Shown piece by piece: positions 1 through 8,637 of a DNA stretch of 64,000 bases. Below the pieces are notes generated by a model. That model worked only from the letters and a program-made list of their open reading frames with translations. It searched no databases and was not told where the DNA came from. Within the stretch, counting starts at the first letter, position 1, and every line of letters starts with the position of its first letter. The DNA is from Oligoflexales bacterium. Lineage in GTDB: Bacteria > Bdellovibrionota_B > Oligoflexia > Oligoflexales > RGVZ01. Both the position numbers and the translations under genes were made by a program. The stretch is from positions 349,705 through 413,704 of the forward strand of contig CANLUT010000003.1 in assembly GCA_947494335.1 (NCBI GenBank), in the 5' to 3' direction.

Positions 1-1932
1 TATGAAGGAGTGCGGCCCAGACGAATCGATTGCACAAATGGCTGCGGTAATTCAGGGGTTCCTACGATCGCTGACAGCGCCGCGTTGATATCGTCTCCCG
101 AGGATTTAAATGACATCAGCATTTCCAAAACTGTGCTGCCGTCTTCATCTTTAGAGCGTTTTTGGGCGCGATTAGATGTGTTCATTGACCCGACTCCATT
201 GAGTTCAATCAAAAAATCCGAAGAGTATTTTGTCTTTGCCTTGCCGCAGATCTCATATCAATTTGCCAGGGTCCAGGTGAACGGGGAATTTGCCGGAACA
301 TTTGCAAATAATACGCCCATCAGGTTGACGATTCCGCAAGCTGCCATAGGTAGTGAGCCCTTAGCCGTGCGCGTGACTTTTTCATTGCATAACAACGGGA
401 TCGCCTACCTTGACCGTAGCGACCTGATTCCGGCATATGTATCGACGCTCGCTGAATCCAGTCGTATGGAACAGTTCCGGATTTCCAGAAAAGACAACAG
501 CGGTGCCATGGTAGGCATGATGTCTAGGGTGTTGATTGGCGTCTTTGCATTGATGTTATTTATTTTCATTGATAGCGCCCCGGAGAGTCTTGGTTTGGCT
601 CTATTTCTGGGATTTGAAGCCTTGGCCATTGGATTAGGTCAAGGATGGATGTCGTCCAGTTACAATCCGTTTATGATTCACTACAGCTATCAGATGGGCG
701 ATATTTTTCGGCTCTATTTCTTTTTGCAGCTGGCGCGGGTGGCAAAACCTAATCCAAGAATGTGGTTATTAATTGGAACACTGCTAAGTATCCCCTACGG
801 CTTTGCAAAACAAATGGAGGTCGCATGGCAAATCGACGGACTACCGATTATTCCTCGGATTCGCGATGCGACCGCTGGAACTTTAGGCGCTCTTGCTTGC
901 CTAAGAACGCTGTGGAGTATTCGTGGCAAAAAATTGCCTTGGAGACGGATAGCCTTGATTCTCGGCGCAATAGGAAGTGCGCAGCAGGTGCTGGGTCCAA
1001 TCACGCACTATTGGCCTGAGCTCAATGAGAGTGCAAATTTCCGGGGTCTTTATGTCGTGCTCGAGGCGCTTTCCGTATACGTTTTGGCGTTGAGTGCGTT
1101 CACCAATATTTCGACTCTAGAAAACCGTGTACGTAGTCTATCGGCTGCAAAAGCAAAAAGTGATTTAATTGAGCAGGAGCTAGAACTAGGACGAACTGTT
1201 CAGCGTGCGTTTCTCAATATTCCAAAAGTCCCACATGATTTTGAGGTCATTGGTAGTTTAGAAGCTGCCGTTTACGTCTCTGGAGATATTTACTTCGTTC
1301 ATTGGGATGAGGTTGAACAGCGTCTCGCCCTGGTTTTGTCAGACGTTACTGGGCATGGTGTGCAGGCTTCCTTGAAGGCGACGGCTTGCTTTATGGTTGC
1401 ACGTAACCTTTGGCAGTCAAGAGCGCCTCAAGAATTAAGTCAATCCGGGATCGGACAAAAATCAAAGTTAAAGAGCTTTCACAGGCAGACAACGGATATT
1501 CTCGGACTGTTTAACCCGATTCCCGATATCGCCACATTTGCTGGCATCGAAATTTTTCCTCGAAGACGACGTGCGTACCTATATAGAAATAACTTCCATT
1601 CGCCCATCATTCTTGCCCCGAATGATACCGGTGGATGGGATCTGGAAGTTCCTGCCGTTGTTGTCGGTGAAGTGTTCGAATACTCAATCAAGCCCGGGAC
1701 GGTGTTTGTTTTGTTTAGTGACGGCTTTGTAACCGGTACCAGACAGCTCTCGGACATGAGGCGATTTATCACGAGTAGGCTTGATAAGTTTGACGGTCAT
1801 GCTGAAACGATGAAGAACATCATGCACGACTTTAATGAACAAAATCTCCAGAGGCCCGTGGACGATCGCACGCTTCTCGTGCTGTCATGGAAGCGTGACG
1901 AATATCTTTCGCAGCCAAAAAAGACCGCATAG
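1..1932 (+). CDS. Membrane 7TM sensor with SpoIIE/PP2C phosphatase domain (5' partial)
   Basis: The reading frame is open to the left edge, so the true start probably lies outside; a GTG at 10 is the first possible start inside. Numbering from that GTG, residues about 40-160 look like an extracytoplasmic beta-sandwich sensor as in 7TMR-DISM proteins. About 170-370 hold roughly seven hydrophobic segments. A short helical linker containing EQELELGRTVQRAFL leads into a SpoIIE-type Ser/Thr phosphatase domain. Metal-site motifs are visible: SGDIYF, LSDVTGHG, FSDGF and a terminal DDRTL. Proteins of this type dephosphorylate anti-sigma-factor antagonists in partner-switching pathways in response to an envelope signal. 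No antagonist or anti-sigma gene is visible beside it, so the partner is unknown. A lipoprotein gene follows after 26 bases and is probably cotranscribed. The family call is strong; ligand and output are unknown. Confidence 0.85.
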   Translation, partial: YEGVRPRRIDCTNGCGNSGVPTIADSAALISSPEDLNDISISKTVLPSSSLERFWARLDVFIDPTPLSSIKKSEEYFVFALPQISYQFARVQVNGEFAGTFANNTPIRLTIPQAAIGSEPLAVRVTFSLHNNGIAYLDRSDLIPAYVSTLAESSRMEQFRISRKDNSGAMVGMMSRVLIGVFALMLFIFIDSAPESLGLALFLGFEALAIGLGQGWMSSSYNPFMIHYSYQMGDIFRLYFFLQLARVAKPNPRMWLLIGTLLSIPYGFAKQMEVAWQIDGLPIIPRIRDATAGTLGALACLRTLWSIRGKKLPWRRIALILGAIGSAQQVLGPITHYWPELNESANFRGLYVVLEALSVYVLALSAFTNISTLENRVRSLSAAKAKSDLIEQELELGRTVQRAFLNIPKVPHDFEVIGSLEAAVYVSGDIYFVHWDEVEQRLALVLSDVTGHGVQASLKATACFMVARNLWQSRAPQELSQSGIGQKSKLKSFHRQTTDILGLFNPIPDIATFAGIEIFPRRRRAYLYRNNFHSPIILAPNDTGGWDLEVPAVVVGEVFEYSIKPGTVFVLFSDGFVTGTRQLSDMRRFITSRLDKFDGHAETMKNIMHDFNEQNLQRPVDDRTLLVLSWKRDEYLSQPKKTA

Positions 1933-1958
1933 TTGAGCGAAGACCCTAAGGAGGTTAT

Positions 1959-3134
1959 ATGGGTTTGGATCGATTGAGGAACTCTTGGGAGCTCAAAATA
2001 GTGATCATCCTATTTTTTATGGCGTCTGGCTGTGTCACATCTGATCCTAGAGCCAACATTTACGCAGAGGCTCCAGAGTATTGTCGACAACTGAAGAAAG
2101 CTCAGGATTGGGATGATCCCATTAGAGCCTTGAACAATATTTCCCGATTCCATGAAAAAGGTTGTTATCAAGATGTCATCGAGCAGGTCGAAATTGCCCG
2201 TGGAAAATTAAGTCACAAAACCCATTCGATTCTGAAGGAAGGTTTAGAGTTTCTCATACCAGAGGGAAAACTTACGGACTACGTCCTGGAAAGTTATGAG
2301 CGTGGTTACCTGTCGTTTTTAGCGGCTACGTCATACCTTCACACTGAAAAAATTGAATCAGTGACGCCTGAATTGAACAAGCTTTACAACGAGGAATCCG
2401 CCTTGACGTATAACCACGGACGAGATCCCGTAAATGCCCTCATCCAAGGGGCGATGTGGGATAACTTTAGTAAGCCTGGATTCTCGGCTAGACCATTTTG
2501 GCTTTGGTTGTCCAAAAGTAGTGATGTCAGTCCCAAGGCTAGGGCGTTCGCCAAGGTTCAGATTTCCAGGATTGATTCGCAGGCAGCTGAAAACAAATCA
2601 AAAGCCCTCTGGAAAATTTACGAGGTGGGTCGTTTCCCGGCACTAGACTGGGAGATGAAGTTCCTAGATAACGAGCATGGTTACTTCAAAATTCGTCCAA
2701 AACAGCAGTTTCCCGAAACCTGTACCCAAAATGGCGCAATTTTATTACCAACGACCTCATGGTTTACGAAAATAAGTCGCCGGCACGCCTATAGTTATCA
2801 TCCTTTAGTTAACGCCAAGAGTTGGGTTCGTTTGCCCATTGGTGTCTTTTTGGGCGTGAGCACATTTACGGTAGGAACGTCAATTACTGTTGGCGGGTGT
2901 GTCGCTGATGCCAGTGCTAAAATGTCAGGTGATCTGTGTAAATTAAGTATCCTTGGCGGAAAAGCTGTCATCGACTTGTCGCCGAAAGTAGTGGACTACG
3001 CTTTACAACCTGATTTGAGACACTGGGAAGAATTGCCTTCGGCGATCGCGATACTACCAATTGATGGTGACAGTCCAGCTACAAATGAGTGCCTGAGGTC
3101 ATTTTCCCCAGAGTTTATCAGACGTATTCTATAG
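1959..3134 (+). CDS. Putative lipoprotein of unknown function
   Basis: A 391-residue protein preceded by a strong ribosome site (AAGGAGG, 6 bases before the ATG). The N-terminus has a basic stretch, a hydrophobic core and a lipobox ending FMASGC, so it is expected to be lipidated and anchored in the envelope. I recognise no catalytic family. The middle is rich in helical, TPR-like character (many Leu/Ala/Tyr, spaced Lys/Glu), and a glycine-rich hydrophobic stretch near residues 290-330 could be a membrane-associated hairpin. It sits 26 bases after the SpoIIE-type phosphatase gene, so it may act in the same envelope-signalling unit; that is inference from spacing only. Confidence 0.75.
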   Translation: MGLDRLRNSWELKIVIILFFMASGCVTSDPRANIYAEAPEYCRQLKKAQDWDDPIRALNNISRFHEKGCYQDVIEQVEIARGKLSHKTHSILKEGLEFLIPEGKLTDYVLESYERGYLSFLAATSYLHTEKIESVTPELNKLYNEESALTYNHGRDPVNALIQGAMWDNFSKPGFSARPFWLWLSKSSDVSPKARAFAKVQISRIDSQAAENKSKALWKIYEVGRFPALDWEMKFLDNEHGYFKIRPKQQFPETCTQNGAILLPTTSWFTKISRRHAYSYHPLVNAKSWVRLPIGVFLGVSTFTVGTSITVGGCVADASAKMSGDLCKLSILGGKAVIDLSPKVVDYALQPDLRHWEELPSAIAILPIDGDSPATNECLRSFSPEFIRRIL

Positions 3135-3145
3135 ATGATCGTATT

Positions 3146-3190
3146 GATAAAAAGAAAATGGCAAAGGGTGATTGTGATCGCCTCTTTGCC
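3146..3190 (-). terminator. Rho-independent terminator of the small secreted-protein gene
   Basis: Read on the minus strand, a GGCAAAG...CTTTGCC stem with further pairing toward the loop is followed directly by a T-rich run (ATTTTCTTTTTATC). The plus-strand side has no T run, so it serves the minus-strand gene ending at 3248. Confidence 0.7.
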
Positions 3191-3247
3191 AGTTCTAGGA
3201 TGAGAACGCATTAAATCAGAAATTGGTTTATCGGTACAACGCCGACC

Positions 3248-3643
3248 TTAAGGCGCGGAGCAGGTCCAGCCAGTTGATTTCAGTTTCTCAACGAACTCAC
3301 CAGCCTTCTGTTCGCAATAGCCTTCCTGGGCAGCTGCGCTGTAAAGCACCTTTTCTTCGCCGCTGGCCGCATCGCGCACGTAGTTAACTTTGCAAGGAAC
3401 CTTGGATCCCTCTTTTTCGTAGGCGACGCGAATCGTACGTTTGGCATTGTCCATGGTGCAGCTGAAGTCAGTCGCGGATGGTGCAGTGTTAGCCGATGGC
3501 GCCGTCTCTTTGGGCTCTTTTACAGGTTCGCTGGCTTTCGGTGCATCCGCCGGCTTATCTGCGGCAGGAGTTCCTTCATTTGCCAAAGCGACGGAGGACA
3601 TAGTTAGGAAAATAGTCATGGCTAGAGATGTTCTTGTTAGCAT
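3248..3643 (-). CDS. Small secreted protein, Cys-containing C-terminal domain
   Basis: A 131-residue protein with a clear Sec signal peptide (cleavage expected after SSVALA). A low-complexity Pro/Ala/Lys/Glu linker (about residues 23-58) joins it to a compact domain of about 70 residues. That domain carries four cysteines (in FSC, VPCKV, GYCEQKA and GWTCS), probably two disulfides. It resembles a widespread class of small proteobacterial periplasmic proteins of unknown role with a KVNYV...LYSA...YCEQKA...L...GW.C pattern. The gene has its own terminator downstream and is separated by 135 bases from the ABC permease gene, so it is probably a single-gene unit. Confidence 0.75.
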   Translation of the reverse strand: MLTRTSLAMTIFLTMSSVALANEGTPAADKPADAPKASEPVKEPKETAPSANTAPSATDFSCTMDNAKRTIRVAYEKEGSKVPCKVNYVRDAASGEEKVLYSAAAQEGYCEQKAGEFVEKLKSTGWTCSAP

Positions 3644-3778
3644 CAGATGAGCTCCTCATGGGATAGATTTTATGATCGATAGATGATCGCGAAAAACGGA
3701 ACAATTTCAAAGTGAATTTGTTAACGGACGCTCTTGAAGGGCCAAGGGTTGAGAAACTTTAAGAAAAATCAAAAGCCT

Positions 3779-6379
3779 TTAGGAATTAAGCAGGTTGGTG
3801 ATGGTTGATTTTTTGACCGACCTGGTCGCCAGCAAAGTAAGTCCAAGACAGACTGGAATGATGATAAACCCTGTGAGTGCGGAGTTTAATTCGAGTGACG
3901 TCCACGTGGTTTTCAAGATGAGCGTTGCAACAGCCCAGCTTGCAAGTGCTCCGAGGGAGACTCCGAAAATAACTGCTGCCGAGGAGATGATGCCGTATTC
4001 AACGAGCAGAGCCTTTAAGGCGTCATTTGACGTCGCGCCCAAAGTTTTCAAGATCGCCACTGATTTGAATCGTTCAATTGATTGCGCATACGCAATTGCA
4101 TAAAGAACCCCGGCACCGCCAGCAAGCGCTAGCCAGGCGACGATGCCCACGGCGATGCTGATCTGATCAATAAATTTCATAAGTCGTTGGACGGCGGCTT
4201 TGACATCGACAGCACTGACGTTTGAGTGCATTTTGACGAGTGCGGCCTGTAGTCGGTCTATATCGTTCGGGTTAATTCCGGAGGCACTGCCTACCCAGAT
4301 CTTCGGGGCATCGTCCAATACCCCAGGTTGTACCAGGATCATGAAGTTTGGTTCAAACGACGTCCAACGCACCTTGCGGATGCTGGTGACCTCGCCAGTA
4401 ATGGGTACACCCATCACATCAAATTTGATGCGGTCACCGATTTTTACGCCAACTCTCTTTGCAAATCCCTCTTCTATCGATAGTGCAGGTAAGCCCTGAC
4501 CTGAGAATGGTTCGGTCGGGTACGTTCCTGTAATAATCGACTCTGCAGAACTTAATCTTGAGCGGTAAGAAAGATTTTGTGTTCTGGCCTGTAGTCCTTC
4601 GCGCTGCTGCTGCTCGCGCTCACCCTCAAAGTCCATTTTTCTTTGATCGATACTAACGTCATTAATGGATTCCAGACGAGCTCGAACCATGGGGGACATG
4701 ACTCCCGTCGTCGCACCATTCGACTCAAAAAAACTTTTAACGGAATCAACTTGATCATCTTGAATGTCAAAGACGAATAGCTGGGGTATGACTGAATCTG
4801 GTCGTGATATTTCCCGAACAATGATTGAGCGAAGCTGAGGTATGAGATTAATCAGAGAGGTGCCAAGAGCCAGGGCGAGAAAGGTGCTGACGGATGCACC
4901 TTTATTGCGGCTCATTTGGCGAAGAGCTAGGGAGACGAGCCAAGACATTTTCTTCCAAGCGGAGGCAATGACTCCTGCTCGTAGTAATGGGATTGCAGCT
5001 AATGAGAGTGCTAATGCAGCTCCCACGCAAATGCCGGCAAAAACTGATCCTGTAGTCCATGATTTTGACTCGTGCACAGCTGTTAACCACCACAGCAAAA
5101 CTGACGGCAGGTAGGCAATCGTCGTTATTTTGCGCTGAGAGTCAGCACCGGTGCTTGCCTCTTGAAAAAGAAATCCTGGGCGTAGAACTGATAGATGGAT
5201 GAGCTGCGGTAAAGATAGTAGCAGGCCACTTGTAATCGCAAAAAGAGATGTCACTAAAACTGACCCAAGAGGAACACGGAGATCGCTCAAGGTACCAGCG
5301 ATAGGTGCAAGTGATTTTGCCAGTACCGGAAGTCCGCCGCTTGACACCGCTGCGGATACAAGGGTGGCCCCCAATCCCAAAAAAACACATTGAGTCACAA
5401 AGACCATTGGTGCAATCCAGGGATTTGCACCCAATGATGAAAGAATTGCGAACTCTCGGACTGTTTTTCGTAAATGTCCACGCATGAGATAGCTGGTGCC
5501 AACGGCTGCCAAAAAAAGTGCAGAAAGTGCAATGAGTGACAGGTAGTCGTTAACATATGCTTGCAGCCTGGTGAGATCCTCCGATGCCTTGCTGTGCGAG
5601 CGCACTCGAAGGTCTTGGTGTCCTGGCAGAGGCAATAGCTCTTTTCGAATCTTTTCTACGAGTAACTCAATGTCTTGGTTTGTCGTTTGCGACGGAAGTC
5701 GCACTCGAAATGTATGAAATGATCGACTGCCAACCCCTAGAAGTTTTGTCTTAGGCAGGTCTTCAGAGCGAAGAATTAGACGTGGAGCAAATGAAAACCC
5801 TCCGGCGCCGGCAGTGGGGTCGTCGATAACGATGTCCTTCACTGTTAGCTCTGCCTCACCAAGTCTCAGTTTTGAGCTAATGCCCACATTCATTTGTGTA
5901 CGGAGCTCGCGGTAGATCCATACGTCTCCTGGGCCTAACCCTTTCGCTGCTCCTGGCGGGAGATCGACATCAGACTCAAGGATCAAACCTTTGTACAGAG
6001 GATAGTTTTCATCCACAAATCGTACCTCAACCAAACGGCTGATGGCATCATTGGTAGCCATAGATACTAGCGTGGTTTCCTCGGATAAAGTCGCTGCTGC
6101 AGGAACGGAAGTTCTGATTTGGTTCCTTAGTTGTTCCGTCCAAGGTTGTCTGGACGAGATCACAATATCAGCTCCAGCTATTTGTCGCGTTCTTTGAGCT
6201 ATCTCTGACCGAAACGAGCGATTAAAGCCGTCCACAACCATGAAGCCCGTGAGACCAAGGGCCATGTTAATCATCATCGATATGGAGAATGCCTTCTGCG
6301 TAAGTAACTGACGATAGGCTAACTTTAGAGTTAATCGTGTAGACTGCATAAAGTGTTGATTCATTGAACGTGGTCTCAA
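3779..6379 (-). CDS. ABC transporter permease, FtsX/YbbP-like, two permease halves
   Basis: An 866-residue inner-membrane protein. An N-terminal transmembrane segment (MINMALGLTGFMVVDGF) is followed by a large periplasmic domain (about residues 50-270). A cluster of transmembrane helices follows, then a second FtsX-like half with its own periplasmic region (about 530-740) and three C-terminal helices. Length and arrangement match the YbbP branch of the MacB/FtsX superfamily. Its start overlaps the stop of the ATPase gene by 4 bases (ATGA), so the two are translationally coupled. In this family the transporter is thought to extract or move a lipid or lipoprotein-type substrate rather than pump small solutes; the substrate is not known. 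The neighbouring TesA-like esterase supports the YbbA/YbbP assignment. Confidence 0.85.
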   Translation of the reverse strand: MRPRSMNQHFMQSTRLTLKLAYRQLLTQKAFSISMMINMALGLTGFMVVDGFNRSFRSEIAQRTRQIAGADIVISSRQPWTEQLRNQIRTSVPAAATLSEETTLVSMATNDAISRLVEVRFVDENYPLYKGLILESDVDLPPGAAKGLGPGDVWIYRELRTQMNVGISSKLRLGEAELTVKDIVIDDPTAGAGGFSFAPRLILRSEDLPKTKLLGVGSRSFHTFRVRLPSQTTNQDIELLVEKIRKELLPLPGHQDLRVRSHSKASEDLTRLQAYVNDYLSLIALSALFLAAVGTSYLMRGHLRKTVREFAILSSLGANPWIAPMVFVTQCVFLGLGATLVSAAVSSGGLPVLAKSLAPIAGTLSDLRVPLGSVLVTSLFAITSGLLLSLPQLIHLSVLRPGFLFQEASTGADSQRKITTIAYLPSVLLWWLTAVHESKSWTTGSVFAGICVGAALALSLAAIPLLRAGVIASAWKKMSWLVSLALRQMSRNKGASVSTFLALALGTSLINLIPQLRSIIVREISRPDSVIPQLFVFDIQDDQVDSVKSFFESNGATTGVMSPMVRARLESINDVSIDQRKMDFEGEREQQQREGLQARTQNLSYRSRLSSAESIITGTYPTEPFSGQGLPALSIEEGFAKRVGVKIGDRIKFDVMGVPITGEVTSIRKVRWTSFEPNFMILVQPGVLDDAPKIWVGSASGINPNDIDRLQAALVKMHSNVSAVDVKAAVQRLMKFIDQISIAVGIVAWLALAGGAGVLYAIAYAQSIERFKSVAILKTLGATSNDALKALLVEYGIISSAAVIFGVSLGALASWAVATLILKTTWTSLELNSALTGFIIIPVCLGLTLLATRSVKKSTITNLLNS

Positions 6380-7077
6380 TTGCTCGTCTGTTGTTCTTCC
6401 AGCTTACCGTTGGTCATTTTCAGAATTCTTTGACAACGCAGTGCGAGCTCCATGTTGTGAGTGACCAGAATCATCGCCATCTCATGACGTGCTGCAACAC
6501 TAAAAATCAGATCAGAGATTTGCTTTCCCGTTTCTGGATCAAGACTGCCGCTTGGCTCATCGGCGAGAAGCAAGGTGGGAGTGGTCACGATAGCTCGAGC
6601 AATCGCGACGCGCTGACATTCACCTCCGCTTAAAGCCCCCGGTAAATGGTCTAATCGTGCAGATAGTCCAACCTCGACCAAGGCTTCGCGTGCTTTGACC
6701 CGAGCATCTTCTTTCCCGGCAATTTCTAAAGGTAGAGAGACATTTTCAAGTGCGGTCAGCGAGGGCATAAGATGGAACTGCTGGAAGATGATTCCTAAGG
6801 ATCGTCCGCGCCAACGTGCTAACTCCAAATCGCTCAAACTTGCTATGTCTGTAGACCCTATAACTAAAGTTCCCGATGAAGGGCGATCGAGGGTTCCGAG
6901 AAGCGAAAGTAACGTGGATTTACCGCTGCCACTCGGGCCGATAATTGCCAAAGATTGGCCACGACGAAGATCAAGATCAACGCCTTTTAAGACATCAATG
7001 GGGCCTGCAGGCGTCGTCCATGTTTTCGTGAGTTTTTCAGCTTTTAGGACGATGTCTTGAGAGTTAGAGCTAATCAT
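6376..7077 (-). CDS. ybbA: ABC transporter ATP-binding protein, YbbA/LolD type
   Basis: A 233-residue ATPase with all motifs intact: Walker A GPSGSGKST, Q-loop IIFQQFHLMP, signature LSGGECQRVAIARA, Walker B LLLADEPSGSLD and switch His in VTHN. The size and the FHLMPSLTALENV segment are typical of the LolD/MacB/YbbA group, which energises FtsX-type permeases. It overlaps the permease gene downstream (ATGA) and the esterase gene upstream (ATGA), forming a tightly coupled tesA-ybbA-ybbP transcription unit. In E. coli the same three genes are adjacent but tesA is divergent; here they are co-directional. Confidence 0.9.
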   Translation of the reverse strand: MISSNSQDIVLKAEKLTKTWTTPAGPIDVLKGVDLDLRRGQSLAIIGPSGSGKSTLLSLLGTLDRPSSGTLVIGSTDIASLSDLELARWRGRSLGIIFQQFHLMPSLTALENVSLPLEIAGKEDARVKAREALVEVGLSARLDHLPGALSGGECQRVAIARAIVTTPTLLLADEPSGSLDPETGKQISDLIFSVAARHEMAMILVTHNMELALRCQRILKMTNGKLEEQQTSN

Positions 7078-7676
7078 AAGAGAGTTTCCAGAAATTTAGC
7101 GACGTGATTGGCAATGATTTTGTGTCCCGAGACGTTGGGATGAATTCCATCTGGTAAATTTAACTCAGCTTTTGCTGCGACGCCGTCAAGCAGAAACGGC
7201 AAAAATGGTAGTTTCAGTTGCTTGGCAATAGTTGGATAAATTGAATCAAATGATTTTGCATAGGCTGCACCTAAACTTGGTGGGACTTTCATGCCCGCTA
7301 AAATTACTTTTTTTGCTCCAAGTTCTGTTGCAATCTGAACCGTCTTCTCAAGGTTTTTGCGCGCGGATGCGACATCTTGTCCCCTTAGTCCATCATTAGC
7401 GCCCAAAGCTAGAAAAACCCAATCAGGTTTGGGCGGAGATTTCATGTGCCATTTTACGCGGGAGGGGCCGCTAGCTGTGGTGGATCCACTAACGCCTGCA
7501 TTGACGAGCGTGACGTTGTACTTTTTTTCCTTGAGGGTCTTTTCGGCGACGGCGGGCCATGCAGACTCCTTTGGGACACCATAGCCCTCTGTTAATGAGT
7601 CGCCAAGGCAAAGAATGGTCGTCGCATGCGCTGGGAGCGCAAGACTTAGAATGACAACTAAAAAAAGGTATCTCAA
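7074..7676 (-). CDS. tesA: GDSL esterase/lysophospholipase (TesA family)
   Basis: A 200-residue protein with a signal peptide (MRYLFLVVILSLALPAHA) and the SGNH-hydrolase blocks in order: GDSLTEGYG with the nucleophile serine (block I), a conserved glycine in the GVSGSTT region (block II), LGANDGLRG with the Asn (block III) and DGIHPNVSGH with the Asp/His pair (block V). The family hydrolyses thioesters, lysophospholipids and arylesters in the periplasm. It overlaps ybbA by 4 bases and starts 2 bases after the upstream secreted-protein gene, so all four genes are likely cotranscribed. The linkage suggests the transporter handles the substrate or product of this esterase, which is unproven. Confidence 0.92.
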   Translation of the reverse strand: MRYLFLVVILSLALPAHATTILCLGDSLTEGYGVPKESAWPAVAEKTLKEKKYNVTLVNAGVSGSTTASGPSRVKWHMKSPPKPDWVFLALGANDGLRGQDVASARKNLEKTVQIATELGAKKVILAGMKVPPSLGAAYAKSFDSIYPTIAKQLKLPFLPFLLDGVAAKAELNLPDGIHPNVSGHKIIANHVAKFLETLL

Positions 7677-7678
7677 GG

Positions 7679-8584
7679 TTATTCCCAGACCGACTCTGCA
7701 AGCAGTTTTGTGTCAGAGTACAAATCGTAAATATCCTGTGACTCGGTGTGACGCTTGAAAAGCATTTCTGTTTCGCCATCTCCGTCGAAGTCACCTGCAT
7801 CCACTAACATCATATCTGAGCCGAGATAATGTATCTCTTTACTCGGTAGAACGCGAAATGTTTCTGTCTTGCGTGACTTGGGTAATGTTTGTATCGATAC
7901 AATCAATCCATGTTTGACAGAGGCCCAGGTGCGATGAATGCGAACGTCTTTTTCATTAAATTGGTAGAAGTCTGCTTCGCTCTCCGGGCTCGCCATTTTT
8001 TTATTCAGTTCATCAATCATTTGTTTAAGATGAGGTCTTGATTTATCAGCTGTGGCTTGACGCCATTTATAGGGGTCAACGCAGGAGCTGCTAAGCGATG
8101 ATTTAAGCAAGATTGGTTTATAAACGGGTGTGGCCAGCCATCCCGCGTAGTCAGCTGATCTTTTTGTGCGCCATGGTGCACGATCCTCGGGTCGCAGGAG
8201 GTAGGGTGGTTTTGCGCCAGCTTCATTCTCTTTCTCCAGCATGGCCGTTAACTGACCTTCGGCTCGTCCGCCGAAACAGACGTCCCAGGAAAAAGCTTTC
8301 GGAAGAGCTACGACAGGATTGCTATCTTGAAGTCTTGGGGCAGCCTGCCAAGGTTTCTTGTCGATACGCACAAAAAGAGGTCGCACCCGGGCTTCATACT
8401 GTGTGTCATTTTTGACTTCAGATTTTTCTTGTCCAGAGCCTACTGATTTTTTTTCGTCAGCGGACGCCGAGATTTGATTTGGCCTAATCGGCCAATCTTC
8501 CAAAACACCCACCCAATTTGTCCACGCAAACGATGGACTCGCAGTTAATATTGATACGATAGATAAGGAGCGCAACAGGAGCAT
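7679..8584 (-). CDS. Secreted protein of unknown function
   Basis: An upstream in-frame TTG (8602) exists, but the ATG at 8584 gives a clean signal peptide (MLLLRSLSIVSILTASPSFA) and is preferred. The mature protein (about 280 residues) has no family I recognise. Near its C-terminus the sequence DAGDFDGDGETEMLF resembles an FG-GAP/VCBS-like or EF-hand-like calcium loop, often found in secreted beta-propeller repeats, though only one copy is seen. It ends 2 bases before tesA and is probably the first gene of the tesA-ybbA-ybbP operon. Its role in that unit is unknown. Confidence 0.7.
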   Translation of the reverse strand: MLLLRSLSIVSILTASPSFAWTNWVGVLEDWPIRPNQISASADEKKSVGSGQEKSEVKNDTQYEARVRPLFVRIDKKPWQAAPRLQDSNPVVALPKAFSWDVCFGGRAEGQLTAMLEKENEAGAKPPYLLRPEDRAPWRTKRSADYAGWLATPVYKPILLKSSLSSSCVDPYKWRQATADKSRPHLKQMIDELNKKMASPESEADFYQFNEKDVRIHRTWASVKHGLIVSIQTLPKSRKTETFRVLPSKEIHYLGSDMMLVDAGDFDGDGETEMLFKRHTESQDIYDLYSDTKLLAESVWE

Positions 8585-8637
8585 GGATTCTTTTTCCCAC
8601 AACGGTTTAAGACATATGATTGCTCACTCAAATGATA

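Noticed and set aside
8113-8415. A 100-codon plus-strand frame opposite the secreted-protein gene
   Set aside because: No ribosome site, no signal or domain, and it lies antisense to a gene with a convincing signal peptide and operon context.
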